A stretch of 64,000 nucleotides of DNA from Bacteroidota bacterium (GTDB taxonomy: Bacteria; Bacteroidota; Ignavibacteria; Ignavibacteriales; Ignavibacteriaceae): assembly GCA_021824565.1 (NCBI GenBank), contig JAKAKL010000140.1:30255-94254 (forward strand), written 5' to 3'. The notes beneath the pieces are model-generated. The model did not search any database, had not been told where the DNA came from, and saw only the letters and a list, made by a program, of their open reading frames with translations. Made by a program: the position numbers and the translations under genes. Below, in pieces: positions 43,527 through 53,109 of this stretch; position 1 is the first letter of the stretch; each line of letters opens with the position of its first letter.

Positions 43527-44492
43527 TTAAAAGCCGAGTCTTGCCATATCTTCGACGAGCTTTTTCACTGCGTTTACGGAATTATCAAACAGGCTTTGTT
43601 CTTCCGCGTCGAGAGATAACTCAACAACACGTTCAACACCGTTTGCGCCGAGTACTGCGGGAACTCCGGCATAATATCCGTTAACACCAAACTCTCCGTT
43701 TAACAAAGCGCATGTCGGCAATAATCTTTTTTCATCGAGAAGTATGGATTCAGCCATTGCAGTTGCAGACGAAGCCGGCGAATAAAAAGCGGAGCCGGTC
43801 TTCAATAATTTTACTACCTCGCCGCCTGCCATTTTTGTTCTTTCAACCATAGCTGTCATTACTTCTTTGGCTTTTGTTTTGTCTTTATATTTTCTTTCAA
43901 GCATTTCCATTACCGGGATGCCGTTTACATTTGCATAACGGATAAGCGGAACCATTGTATCGCCGTGTCCGCCGAGAACCATAGCATTAACATCTTTAAC
44001 AGAAACTCCGAGTTCCCATGCAATGAAAGTTGCAAACCTTGAAGAATCAAGAACGCCTGCCTGTCCCATTACTCTGTTTGCGGGGAAGCCGGAAACTTTT
44101 TTGAAAAGAGTAACCATCGCATCCAGAGGATTTGAAATAATGATAACGATTGCGTTTGGTGCAAACTCACGAACGTTCTCTGCAACGTTCTTCATTATTT
44201 TTGCGTTTGTAGATAAGAGATCGTCTCGGCTCATACCGGGCTTCCGGGGCAAGCCTGCAGTAATGATAACAAGATCAGAGCCGGCTATATCTTTATAATT
44301 GTTTGTGCCTGTAACGCTGACATCAAAATTATCGACGGCAGCGGCTTCGGCTATATCAAGTGTCTTTCCTTGCGGAAGGTCTTCGACAATATCAAAGAGG
44401 ACAACGTCCCCTAACTGTCTTGCGCCAATCAATTGAGCGAGGACTCCACCAATTTGTCCGCCGCCAATAAGAGCGATTTTTTTACGTGCCAT
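43527..44492 (-). CDS. mdh: Malate dehydrogenase
   Basis: NAD-dependent oxidation of malate to oxaloacetate in the TCA cycle, cytoplasmic. 321 residues, the LDH-like MDH type found in Chlorobi and Bacteroidetes. The nucleotide fold has I-G-G-G-Q-I-G-G and D34 for the NAD ribose. Substrate arginines are R83, R89 and R152, and the catalytic histidine is H176 in [10 protein letters not shown]83 in [12 protein letters not shown] marks it as malate rather than lactate dehydrogenase. AGGAG lies upstream of the ATG. Confidence 0.97.
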   Translation of the reverse strand: MARKKIALIGGGQIGGVLAQLIGARQLGDVVLFDIVEDLPQGKTLDIAEAAAVDNFDVSVTGTNNYKDIAGSDLVIITAGLPRKPGMSRDDLLSTNAKIMKNVAENVREFAPNAIVIIISNPLDAMVTLFKKVSGFPANRVMGQAGVLDSSRFATFIAWELGVSVKDVNAMVLGGHGDTMVPLIRYANVNGIPVMEMLERKYKDKTKAKEVMTAMVERTKMAGGEVVKLLKTGSAFYSPASSATAMAESILLDEKRLLPTCALLNGEFGVNGYYAGVPAVLGANGVERVVELSLDAEEQSLFDNSVNAVKKLVEDMARLGF

Positions 44493-44702
44493 ATAAACTC
44501 CTAAATATTTTTCCCGCTTATGCGGATTTGTTTATCACGCCTTAGTAAGGCATGTTCTTCTATGGTCCTTTATCTTATTTCAGAGCCATGAAGCGTCTAC
44601 TTTTGGTTTTAAAAATACAGAAGTTTAACGAAAAATTAAAAGAAGAAAATATGAATAAAGATATTTAGAAAAGAAGAATACTTTTATGTTCTCTCAAATG
44701 AA

Positions 44703-45116
44703 TTAACTTAAATTCAGGATAAGAATAGTTTCGGTGCCTTCAGGTGTAACTTTATATTTCAAATCATCCATGTAGACTTTCATCAAATACAAGCCGCGCC
44801 CGGAATCCTTTAGTAAATTTTCAGGCTCCGTTGGATCAGGAACTTTTGCCGGGTCGAAGCCTTTGCCTTCATCGATTACGTGGATGTATAACTTATTATC
44901 TTCAACTTCAACATTGATCTTTACTTTTTTATTTACATCTGATTTGTTGGCGTGTATTATGGCGTTAGTGGTTGCTTCGGTTACGGCAAGGAGCAGACCT
45001 GGAAGCTTCTTCTGGTCAATGTTTAGATCGACGAAAAAATAATTTACAAATTCTTCGACCGTTATTAAATTATTCGGGTCGCTTTCTATTTCAAGATAAT
45101 AATTCTTTTCAGCCAA
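44703..45116 (-). CDS. Anti-sigma/serine-kinase type ATPase (RsbW-like)
   Basis: 137 residues of the small GHKL ATPase family. The N-box is E-A-T-T-N-A-I-I-H-A-N near residue 52, then V-I-D-E-G-K-G-F-D-P and G-R-G-L-Y-L-M-K-V. Proteins of this size (RsbW/SpoIIAB) phosphorylate anti-sigma factor antagonists or bind sigma factors; here no partner gene is visible. The start is TTG at 45116 with GGAC upstream. It is followed (upstream on the minus strand) by an outer membrane protein gene with a 53-base gap. Confidence 0.87.
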   Translation of the reverse strand: MAEKNYYLEIESDPNNLITVEEFVNYFFVDLNIDQKKLPGLLLAVTEATTNAIIHANKSDVNKKVKINVEVEDNKLYIHVIDEGKGFDPAKVPDPTEPENLLKDSGRGLYLMKVYMDDLKYKVTPEGTETILILNLS

Positions 45117-45169
45117 TGTACGTCCGTTTTTTGAATGGCAAAATAATAAATTTTAAACATTATTCAATT

Positions 45170-47125
45170 TTAAAATTTCCAGTTGAGCTGCATATTTAAA
45201 TTAGCCTGCTCGCTGTTCGCAAGGTTGGTTACCGAAACGTATGCAAACCAGCCTGTCAAAATAAAAGATAGATTATTATAAATGCTGTACGAAAATTCTG
45301 TTAATGGTCCAACGCTGACATAGCTTGAATTCAAAACTTTCTGCGTCCCATTATAATCAAAAGTGCTCAATGAAAAAAATCTTGCTCCAAATGTAAATGA
45401 AAGCTGACCTAAATAAGCGGCAAACTTAGGCTCGGAAAATATTTCTTCAAGAAAGCGGGTTGGATGTGTGCTGAACGAAGCCCACTTCAAATCGCCCTGC
45501 TCGCTTAATTTTATGTAACCGTTATGAATAAAGCTTAGATTATCTGTCAGTATAATTCTTGAAGAATCATTAGCTGAGAACTGGCGGAAAGAAAAACTTC
45601 TGTAAGTAGGATTAATATCTTCAAAATCATATACCGTATAATTTGCCATGACGCTGAAGCTGTTGGTCGAAAAGAAATTTTTGCCGTGGTAATCTCCGCC
45701 GGATTCAAGCTTGATTATTCTATTAATATTATTGTTTGAGCTTGACTCTGAATAAATGTAAACAATATGGTTTAACGTCCCTTCAAGATTTATGAACGCA
45801 TCAAAAAACGGAGTAATGGTTCTTATGTACTTTATTCTCGCAATGGAAAGGAGTTCATCGCGGTCGTCAAAATTTTCAGGGCTTGGAGTATCGTATCTCA
45901 ATTTATTTTGCAGTAAGCTGAAGAATATTTTGTCATCATCGGAGAGATTAATAAATCCGATTAAAGAAAGTGCAATCCTCTTTGCAATATTATTTTTCCG
46001 GCTTTCAATATCCTGTCTTTCAAGATAGAAAACCTGGTTGATGCCGGGAAAGTTTTTTGTAATATGGTTTTCATCCCTTTCCGAATAATTAAGTTTTAAA
46101 GCGCCGTTAAAAATTTGTGTGTGATATTCTGTGGTTGTTTCCAGCTCAAGCTTCATTTCATTTACTTTCGTGTCGAAGATGGAAGAAGACGGCAGTAAGA
46201 TCGAACGGTATCTCGTATCGCGGTCTATTGTCTTCCATGAAACAGTACCGACTAATATTTCGTTAAAGCCTTCAAGGAAGCGGTTATAATTAAGTATGTT
46301 CTGAAAGATGTTATCCGTTTCGATCCTGCTTTGGATATTATTAACAACATTAAACTGAGCCGAAGTTATCGAGTCCGCTTCAAAGTAAAAATCCTTTCTA
46401 TCTTCGTAGTATTGATAAGTAATGCTGTCTGAAACATTCTTCTCAAGAACGTTGACCGCGGAAAAATCTATATATCTTAATGTATTCTTGCGCGGAGAAA
46501 TGTCTTCATTCTTAAATTTTAGCAGTGAAGTAATTTCTGTCCCGGAAAATGAAAGCCCGTTTATAAACCCCTCGCCTCCGTAGACGGGACCGTTATTTAC
46601 TTCACCTACCTGGCTGTTGCTTGTATAACCTGCAAAAGGCGCAATAGTAATTCTCTGCTGCGGCATGATCTGGCTAAAAGCTGTAACGCTTGAAGATGAA
46701 GCTTGATTAATATCTATCTGGCGGCTGTCGGAATAAATGTTATTGTTAGCAAGAATTCCAAAACTCAGTTCGGGTAATAAAAGATAATTCCCGGAGGCGC
46801 TGAAAAAATGTTCGTCTCTCGTGCTGTTCTGTGTAGATTTAATAAAAGTCGAACTATAATTTTCCGAAACATCAAGCAGCAACGGATCGAAGCTTTTATG
46901 AAACTGTAAGATTGTATTTAAGGAATAAATGTTTAATTGTTTATCGAAGACGCTGGATAAAATATTTTGCTGCGGCGCGGTATGAATAAAGTCCAAACTA
47001 TCAACCTGTTCTTGTGCGAAAATATTTACGGAAAGAAACAAGCATAGCATTATTATGCATGCAGCCGGGAAGGAAGATGCCGCAAATAATTGTTTGATAG
47101 GAATATTAAAAAATTTATTAACCAA
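45170..47125 (-). CDS. Hypothetical outer membrane beta-barrel protein
   Basis: 651 residues, not assigned to a family. A signal peptide ends N-I-F-A-Q near residue 38 after an unusually long, basic N-terminus; a later Met might be the true start. The mature part alternates hydrophobic and polar residues in beta-strand fashion throughout, is rich in S, N, F and Y, and ends L-N-M-Q-L-N-W-K-F with a terminal phenylalanine, as in outer membrane barrels. It has no plug or sorting domain. Its neighbours are the anti-sigma-like ATPase and a beta-CASP nuclease. Confidence 0.65.
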   Translation of the reverse strand: MVNKFFNIPIKQLFAASSFPAACIIMLCLFLSVNIFAQEQVDSLDFIHTAPQQNILSSVFDKQLNIYSLNTILQFHKSFDPLLLDVSENYSSTFIKSTQNSTRDEHFFSASGNYLLLPELSFGILANNNIYSDSRQIDINQASSSSVTAFSQIMPQQRITIAPFAGYTSNSQVGEVNNGPVYGGEGFINGLSFSGTEITSLLKFKNEDISPRKNTLRYIDFSAVNVLEKNVSDSITYQYYEDRKDFYFEADSITSAQFNVVNNIQSRIETDNIFQNILNYNRFLEGFNEILVGTVSWKTIDRDTRYRSILLPSSSIFDTKVNEMKLELETTTEYHTQIFNGALKLNYSERDENHITKNFPGINQVFYLERQDIESRKNNIAKRIALSLIGFINLSDDDKIFFSLLQNKLRYDTPSPENFDDRDELLSIARIKYIRTITPFFDAFINLEGTLNHIVYIYSESSSNNNINRIIKLESGGDYHGKNFFSTNSFSVMANYTVYDFEDINPTYRSFSFRQFSANDSSRIILTDNLSFIHNGYIKLSEQGDLKWASFSTHPTRFLEEIFSEPKFAAYLGQLSFTFGARFFSLSTFDYNGTQKVLNSSYVSVGPLTEFSYSIYNNLSFILTGWFAYVSVTNLANSEQANLNMQLNWKF

Positions 47126-47186
47126 AATATTAATTGCCGTAGCTGTTTGAAAACCGCTGAGTTAGTTTTAAAATTGATAAAGTAAA

Positions 47187-48584
47187 TTATACTTCAAATA
47201 CATCTCCCCTCGATGGAATAGTAATTTTACCAAAGCCTGCAGCGGTCAGTCTCTGTGAATATTTCTGCTGCTGGTCAAAGTCGCCGTGCACAAGGAAAAT
47301 ATTTTTTAGCATTTTTTTATCAAGTCTCGAAGTGAAATCCATTAGCTCGTTTGAATCCGCGTGTGCGGAGAAAGAGTTTATGACAATAACCTCGGCATTT
47401 ACTTTATATTCCTCGCCGAAGATTTTTACTTCCTTTATTCCTTCGATTAATTTCTTGCCCAAAGTATTCTCGGCGCAGTAGCCAACCATCAAAATAATAT
47501 TTTTACCGTTCTCTATATTGTTGGCAAGATGATGAAGTATCCGCCCGGTTTCAGCCATGCCCGAAGCGGAGATTATCATCATCGGACCGGGCATATCGTT
47601 TAAGCTTTTTGAATCTTCTACATCGGTAATATATTTAAGCTGATTAAATCCGAACGGGTCTTCATACTTTTTCATAAATTCAATGGTTTCCGAGTCAAAA
47701 CATTCCGGGTGTTCGCGGAATATTTCAGTCGCATTGCCCGACAAAGGACTGTCGACATAAATAGGAATGCGCGGAGCCGATTTGCTCTCAAATATTTTAT
47801 GAACCGAATAAACCAATTCCTGTGTTCTGCCGACGCTGAACGCCGGAATGATAATTTTCCCTTTTCGAGTGACGGCTTTATTTATTACTTCGGCAAGTTT
47901 TCCTTCGCTGCCTTCGATCTTATCATGAAGCCTTCCGCCGTAGGTGCTCTCGCAAATAAAGTAATCGACGTCCGGGATTTGTTCGGGATCTTTTAAGATA
48001 GGCAAATTTGGTCTTCCCAGATCGCCGGAGAATGCAAAGCGAGTCAGTTTCCCGTTCTCTTTAATATTTAAATAAACAATCGCTGAACCGAGAATATGCC
48101 CCGCGTCAAAAAATTGAACGGACACCTCATCGCTTATATTAATTTCCTGATGGTAATTAATCCCATTCATCAAAGGGAACACAGCTTCGGCGTCTTTTTC
48201 ATTATACAGCGGCTCGAACGGATTTTGTCCGTGCTTCATTCTTTTTTTATTTACATATTCAACGTCCTTCACCTGAATATGCGCGCTGTCCTTCAGCATG
48301 ATCACAGCCAGGTCCTTCGTGGCTTTGGTGCAGTATATCGGACCGCTGAAGCCCTTCTTTACAAGATTAGGAATGTTACCGCAGTGGTCAATGTGGGCGT
48401 GCGATAGAATCAAGTAATCAATTTCTTCCGGATTAAAGAAAGTAAAATTTTTATTTATTTCGTAAGCTTCCTTACGCTTGCCTTGGTAAAGCCCGCAATC
48501 GAGAAGATAGATTTTATTGTTGATCTTTAACTTGTGCATCGAGCCGGTTACTGTCCGGTCAGCTCCTATAAACTGGATTTCCAT
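47187..48584 (-). CDS. MBL-fold / beta-CASP exonuclease-like protein
   Basis: 465 residues. Metal ligands of the metallo-beta-lactamase fold are H62-A-H64-I-D66-H67, then D-A-G-H-I-L-G-S-A and F-S-G-D-L-G-R. The beta-CASP insertion follows with E-S-T-Y-G, F-S-V-G-R-T-Q-E-L, and S-A-S-G-M-A-E-T-G-R; V-N-S-F-S-A-H-A-D and L-V-H-G-D are the last motifs. This is the YSH1/CPSF73-like bacterial group, usually annotated as RNA metabolising exonuclease. Length matches. It should act on RNA 5' or 3' ends in the cytoplasm. The ribosome site is weak. Confidence 0.92.
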   Translation of the reverse strand: MEIQFIGADRTVTGSMHKLKINNKIYLLDCGLYQGKRKEAYEINKNFTFFNPEEIDYLILSHAHIDHCGNIPNLVKKGFSGPIYCTKATKDLAVIMLKDSAHIQVKDVEYVNKKRMKHGQNPFEPLYNEKDAEAVFPLMNGINYHQEINISDEVSVQFFDAGHILGSAIVYLNIKENGKLTRFAFSGDLGRPNLPILKDPEQIPDVDYFICESTYGGRLHDKIEGSEGKLAEVINKAVTRKGKIIIPAFSVGRTQELVYSVHKIFESKSAPRIPIYVDSPLSGNATEIFREHPECFDSETIEFMKKYEDPFGFNQLKYITDVEDSKSLNDMPGPMMIISASGMAETGRILHHLANNIENGKNIILMVGYCAENTLGKKLIEGIKEVKIFGEEYKVNAEVIVINSFSAHADSNELMDFTSRLDKKMLKNIFLVHGDFDQQQKYSQRLTAAGFGKITIPSRGDVFEV

Positions 48585-48805
48585 AATTTACGCCAATGTT
48601 TTATTTGAAAAATAAGTAAAACTAAAATATAAAGTTGCATGAATTTATGCTATCAAAAAACAAATTATTAATGGAAATACAATTAATATTTATAAACTAC
48701 GTTTCCGATGAAGGGTTGGCAAAAACAACCTTCTGGAAATTTGATTATCAATCTCAGTATGTCTATATTTTCAGTCGTTTTTTTTGCTTCTTATTGAGGA
48801 CAGCA

Positions 48806-49312
48806 ATGATTATAAAGATTTCTAACCTCAGCGATGGTGTTCATAATTACAGTTTCAAAGAGCCGGTAAAAGAAATTGGTCTATCAGAATATTTCACCGG
48901 AGAAGCCCAAGCAGATGTTGAGCTGAAAAAATCTCATAATCAAATTATTCTTGATGCAAAATTAACATTAAAAGCCAATTTTGAGTGCGATAGATGCACT
49001 AAAGAATTCGAGCAGACGTTAGAAACCGGATTTAAAATGGTTTATCTTTTTGGCAAAGATGAAGCTGAAGATACTTCAATGAATATAACTTATCTTCCGG
49101 TGGATGCTGATAAAATAAACCTTGATAAGGATGTTAGAGATTTTGCAGTGCTTGCTGTGCCGATGAAAAAATTGTGTATAGAAGACTGCAAAGGACTTTG
49201 CATCAAATGCGGCAAGAACTTGAACGAAGGAGATTGCGGCTGTGAAAAAACAGAGACAGACGATAGATGGTTGCCGTTAAAAGATTTGAAGAATAAGTTA
49301 AATATTAATTAA
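48806..49312 (+). CDS. DUF177 (YceD-like) protein
   Basis: 168 residues. The start at 48806 has GAGGA five bases upstream and gives the family N-terminus M-I-I-K-I-S-N-L; the frame is open back to 48635 but the added part is unrelated. Two cysteine pairs: [10 protein letters not shown] near 60 and [10 protein letters not shown]...C-G-C near 145, as expected for DUF177. In E. coli and plants this family is linked to 23S rRNA/ribosome biogenesis. It precedes rpmF as in most bacteria. Confidence 0.92.
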   Translation: MIIKISNLSDGVHNYSFKEPVKEIGLSEYFTGEAQADVELKKSHNQIILDAKLTLKANFECDRCTKEFEQTLETGFKMVYLFGKDEAEDTSMNITYLPVDADKINLDKDVRDFAVLAVPMKKLCIEDCKGLCIKCGKNLNEGDCGCEKTETDDRWLPLKDLKNKLNIN

Positions 49313-49326
49313 TAAACGGAAAAGAT

Positions 49327-49506
49327 ATGCCAAATCCTAAAAGACGATGGTCAAAAAGCAGAAGAGACAAACGCAGAACTCATTATAAAGCTACCGTTCC
49401 GTCGATGGGTACATGCTCAAACTGCGGCGAGTTGAAATTAACTCACCGTGCATGCCCTTCCTGCGGTTACTATAATGAACGCTCTATGTTTTTGCCTAAA
49501 AGCTAA
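49327..49506 (+). CDS. rpmF: Ribosomal protein L32
   Basis: 59 residues beginning [19 protein letters not shown] zinc knuckle of C30-x2-C33 and C43-x2-C46 is complete, so this is the zinc-binding form. It is 14 bases after the DUF177 gene and 20 bases before plsX. Length and basic composition are typical. Confidence 0.96.
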   Translation: MPNPKRRWSKSRRDKRRTHYKATVPSMGTCSNCGELKLTHRACPSCGYYNERSMFLPKS

Positions 49507-49526
49507 TTCAAATAAAAATCCTTTCA

Positions 49527-50561
49527 ATGTACAATTCTGATTCGAACAATTTAAAATGCAGAATAGTTGTCGATGCGATGGGAGGCGATTTCGCCCCCCA
49601 AAACGCAGTGACCGGCGCTGTGCAGGCTTATTCGGAAAAGAAAAACTTTGAGCTTTTTCTCGTCGGTAAAAAAACTGCAATAAAAAAAGTTTTGTCTGAA
49701 AATAAACTTCAGTTTGATGACGAAAAAATTATCAACGCCGATGAAGTCATTGAAATGGGTGACGTTCCTACAAATGCCATAAAATCTAAGCCGAATTCTT
49801 CGATTGTTATCGGTGCAAATTTGGTTAAAGAAAAAAAAGCAGATGCATTCGTTAGTGCCGGCAACACCGGCGCAATGATGGCGGCTTCGACTTTAATTAT
49901 GGGAAGAATTCCGGGTGTCGGAAGACCTACAATCGGTCAGGCAATGCCGAATGAAACAGGTATCTCCACTTTGTTTGATGTCGGCGCAAGCGTCGATTCA
50001 AAACCAAGACATTTGTTGGAATACGCAATCATGGGAACGATTTTTACTTCTGAAATTTACGGAATAGAAAATCCTAAAGTCGGAATTTTAAGTGTAGGCG
50101 AAGAAGAATCAAAAGGTAACGAAGTTACACTTGCTGCGGCTGAAATGATTAAAAAGACAAATCTTAATTTTGTCGGCAACGTTGAAGGGCGCGATATTCT
50201 GAAAGGCACAGTTCACGTTGTTGTATGCGACGGCTTCGTTGGAAATATTCTTATTAAATTCGGAGAAAGTGTTCTGGATTTTTTGAAATTCAAATTTAAA
50301 GAATATGCCAGTCAGGCTTTTGTTAATAAAATGAAGATCGGTCTTGTAAAAAGCAGCATGAAGGAAATACTAAAAGATTTTGATTATCAGGAATATGGCG
50401 GTGTTCCATTGTTAGGCGTAAACGGAATAAGCATAATCGGGCACGGCTCGAGCACGCCGAAAGCAATTAAAAACATGGTGCTTCGTGCGTATGAAATGTA
50501 CGAGAAAAAATTAGTAACTAAGATTGAAAATTCTATTAAGAAATATTCTAATATTAATTGA
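49527..50561 (+). CDS. plsX: PlsX phosphate acyltransferase
   Basis: 344 residues. Converts acyl-ACP and phosphate to acyl-phosphate, the first step of phospholipid synthesis by the PlsX/PlsY route. Motifs are V-D-A-M-G-G-D-F-A-P-Q, S-A-G-N-T-G-A-M-M-A, G-V-G-R-P-T-I, and the C-terminal Y-G-G-V-P-L-L-G-V-N-G and I-G-H-G-S-S. The stop overlaps the upstream TTG of fabH by several bases. No good ribosome site precedes the ATG; translation is likely coupled with rpmF. Confidence 0.96.
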   Translation: MYNSDSNNLKCRIVVDAMGGDFAPQNAVTGAVQAYSEKKNFELFLVGKKTAIKKVLSENKLQFDDEKIINADEVIEMGDVPTNAIKSKPNSSIVIGANLVKEKKADAFVSAGNTGAMMAASTLIMGRIPGVGRPTIGQAMPNETGISTLFDVGASVDSKPRHLLEYAIMGTIFTSEIYGIENPKVGILSVGEEESKGNEVTLAAAEMIKKTNLNFVGNVEGRDILKGTVHVVVCDGFVGNILIKFGESVLDFLKFKFKEYASQAFVNKMKIGLVKSSMKEILKDFDYQEYGGVPLLGVNGISIIGHGSSTPKAIKNMVLRAYEMYEKKLVTKIENSIKKYSNIN

Positions 50562-50572
50562 GCGAAAGTTTA

Positions 50573-51574
50573 ATGGCAAAAGATAAAAAATATAGCGCAG
50601 TCATTACCGGTGTTGGTATGTATGTCCCGGATAAAATTTTAGACAACGCATTCTTTGAAAAAATAGTTGATACAAACGACGAATGGATTCGTACAAGGAC
50701 AGGAATCCGCGAAAGAAGATTGCTCGAAAACGGTGCGACAAGTGATCTTGCAGCCAAAGCCGCTCAAGATTTATTGAAAAACAAAAACATTTCGGCGGAT
50801 GAAATTGATGTAATTATCGTTGCTACTGTTACTCCGGATATGTTTTTCCCGGCGACAGCTTGTCTGGTACAAGAAAAGATCGGTGCGAAAAATGCGTGGG
50901 GCTTTGATCTGTCGGCAGCGTGCTCGGGATTTCTTTTTGCTTTTCAAACGGGCTGCTCGCTTGTAGAAAGCGGTTCTTACAAAAAAGTAATGGTAATTGG
51001 CGCGGATAAGATGAGCTCGATAACCGATTATACTGACCGCAACAATTGTATATTGTTTGGCGACGCTGCGGCAGCTGTTCTTATTGAACCGACCGAAGAA
51101 ACGAATCTTGGGCTGCAAGATTCTTTATTAAGAATTGACGGTTCTGGAAAAAATTCTCTTTATATGAGCGGCGGTGGAAGCTTAAACCCGCCGACACATG
51201 AAACGGTTGATAAAAAAATGCATTATATTTTTCAGGATGGAAAAGCAGTTTTTAAAGTTGCCGTAAAGGGAATGGCTGATATTTCTTACGATATTATGCA
51301 GAAAAATAAATTGACTTCGGATGACATTGCATATCTCGTTCCGCATCAGGCTAACTTGAGGATCATAGATGCGACAGCAGAGCGGATGGGATTGAGCAAA
51401 GAAAAAGTTATGATCAATATTGATAAATATGGAAATACTACTGCTGCAACTATTCCGCTTTGCCTTGTAGAATACTACAGAGACGGAAAAATTAAAAAAG
51501 GAGATAAGCTGATACTTGCGGCATTCGGAGCAGGTTATACATGGGGCGCATCATACTTGGTGTGGGCGATTTAA
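50573..51574 (+). CDS. fabH: FabH, beta-ketoacyl-ACP synthase III
   Basis: Starts fatty acid synthesis by condensing acetyl-CoA with malonyl-ACP. 333 residues from the ATG at 50573 (a TTG at 50558 overlapping the plsX stop is possible). The catalytic triad is C117 (S-A-A-C-S-G-F), H258 (V-P-H-Q-A-N) and N288 (Y-G-N-T-T-A). D-E-W-I-R-T-R-T-G-I-R-E-R-R and F-G-D-A-A-A-A-V are family motifs. It follows plsX and precedes fabD. Confidence 0.97.
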   Translation: MAKDKKYSAVITGVGMYVPDKILDNAFFEKIVDTNDEWIRTRTGIRERRLLENGATSDLAAKAAQDLLKNKNISADEIDVIIVATVTPDMFFPATACLVQEKIGAKNAWGFDLSAACSGFLFAFQTGCSLVESGSYKKVMVIGADKMSSITDYTDRNNCILFGDAAAAVLIEPTEETNLGLQDSLLRIDGSGKNSLYMSGGGSLNPPTHETVDKKMHYIFQDGKAVFKVAVKGMADISYDIMQKNKLTSDDIAYLVPHQANLRIIDATAERMGLSKEKVMINIDKYGNTTAATIPLCLVEYYRDGKIKKGDKLILAAFGAGYTWGASYLVWAI

Positions 51575-51607
51575 TTTTTTGAAAGATGAATTTTAATATT
51601 ATACTTT

Positions 51608-52522
51608 ATGTCTAAAAAAGCTTTTCTATTTCCAGGTCAAGGTTCACAGTATGTCGGCATGGCACAGGACCTTTATGATAATTCTGTTGAAGCCAAAGAG
51701 ATGATTAAAACTGCCGATGAAGCTCTCGGAATTAATCTTTCGTATATTTTGTTCTCAGGACCTGAAGAACAGCTAAAGCAAACTGAATATACGCAGCCCG
51801 CAATTTTTCTTCACAGTGTTGTTCTTTCAAGTATTATTAGAACGCTAAACGCGGATGCCGCAGCTGGTCATTCACTCGGAGAATATTCTGCTTTGGTTGC
51901 TGCAGGTGCAATTCAATTTTATGACGCAGTAAAGCTTGTTCGTGCAAGAGGAGTTGCAATGCAGAAAGCCGGAGTTCAAAATATCGGAACTATGGCTGCC
52001 GTTGTTGGATTGCAGCCTGATATGTTGAACGAGTGCTGCGCTGAAGCATCGGCTGAAGGCATCGTGCAAGCGGCAAATTATAATTCGCCGGGACAAATAG
52101 TAATTTCAGGGTCAGTAGGCGGCGTTAAAAAAGCTATGGAAATTTGCAAAGCTAAAGGTGCAAAGTTAGTAAAGGAATTAGTTGTAAGCGGAGCATTTCA
52201 TTCTCCGCTTATGCAGTCCGCTAAAGCCGATCTTCTAAACGAGTTAAATAATACTAATATTTATGATGCTCGTTTTCCGGTTTATGCAAATGTTACCGCG
52301 AAGCCTTCAGTGAAGAAAGATGAAATAAAAAATCTTCTTTACGAACAGGTAACGTCTCCGGTTCGGTGGGAAGAAACCATTCAGAATATGATTAAGGACG
52401 GAATCGAAGAGTTTTATGAGATCGGTCCGGGAAAAGTTTTGCAGGGATTGGTTAAAAGAATAAATTCTGATGTTAAAATTTTTGGGATCGATAAATATTC
52501 CGATGTGGAGAAATATCTTTGA
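51608..52522 (+). CDS. fabD: FabD, malonyl-CoA:ACP transacylase
   Basis: Loads malonyl groups onto ACP. 304 residues with F-P-G-Q-G-S-Q at the start, the nucleophile S89 in A-G-H-S-L-G-E-Y-S-A-L and the catalytic histidine in S-G-A-F-H-S-P-L-M near 197. The ribosome site is weak. The stop overlaps the TTG of the next gene. Confidence 0.97.
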   Translation: MSKKAFLFPGQGSQYVGMAQDLYDNSVEAKEMIKTADEALGINLSYILFSGPEEQLKQTEYTQPAIFLHSVVLSSIIRTLNADAAAGHSLGEYSALVAAGAIQFYDAVKLVRARGVAMQKAGVQNIGTMAAVVGLQPDMLNECCAEASAEGIVQAANYNSPGQIVISGSVGGVKKAMEICKAKGAKLVKELVVSGAFHSPLMQSAKADLLNELNNTNIYDARFPVYANVTAKPSVKKDEIKNLLYEQVTSPVRWEETIQNMIKDGIEEFYEIGPGKVLQGLVKRINSDVKIFGIDKYSDVEKYL

Positions 52523-53109
52523 GTACAATTAAAGCCAATAAAGAAATTAAAGGAATTAAAATTGATCCGTCAATTTTTACATTTAAATTTCATTGCTTGT
52601 GCAATGGGGAATGCTGCTATTACGGCGTGTACACGGACTTAAAAGAACATCAGCAGATTATAAATATAAAAGATAAAATAATCCCTTTGATGGATGACTC
52701 TCAAACAACCGACGTTAGCAAATGGTTTGAAGCCCCGGAAAAAGATGAAGACTTCGAATCCGGTGTAGCAGTCGGAACGGAATTATTTAATGGCAAATGT
52801 GTTTTCCTCGACGAGAACGGACTTTGTACTTTACAGAAACTTGCATTAAAAGAGAATGAACATAAATGGAAATACAAACCGCTTTACTGCGTTTTATTTC
52901 CGCTTACTATCTTTGAAGGCGCATTGACGATAGACGACGAACATATTGATCGGTTAAAAACCTGCAACAAAAATCCGGTGAAGGAAATTTCTATTTACGA
53001 AGCCTGCCGCGATGAACTAATTCATCTCTTTGGCGAGGATGGCTTTGCGGAACTTGAGGATTACAGGAAAGAATTTCTTAATGGAGAAAATTCAAGAGAG
53101 GTAGCATGA
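52519..53109 (+). CDS. DUF3109 cysteine-rich protein
   Basis: 196 residues. The start is TTG, within the fabD stop, with GGAG eight bases upstream. Cysteines cluster in F-H-C-L-C-N-G-E-C-C-Y-Y-G, then G-K-C-V-F-L-D-E-N-G-L-C-T-L-Q, K-P-L-Y-C-V-L-F-P and L-K-T-C-N, the pattern of DUF3109/YkgJ-type zinc or iron-sulfur proteins. The function is unknown. Its overlap with both fabD and fabG means it is translated as part of the fatty acid operon, which is not the common arrangement. Confidence 0.87.
   Translation: MSTIKANKEIKGIKIDPSIFTFKFHCLCNGECCYYGVYTDLKEHQQIINIKDKIIPLMDDSQTTDVSKWFEAPEKDEDFESGVAVGTELFNGKCVFLDENGLCTLQKLALKENEHKWKYKPLYCVLFPLTIFEGALTIDDEHIDRLKTCNKNPVKEISIYEACRDELIHLFGEDGFAELEDYRKEFLNGENSREVA

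Noticed and set aside
48635..48805. Upstream extension of the DUF177 gene
   Set aside because: The frame is open, but the added residues do not match the family and the ATG at 48806 has a proper ribosome site.
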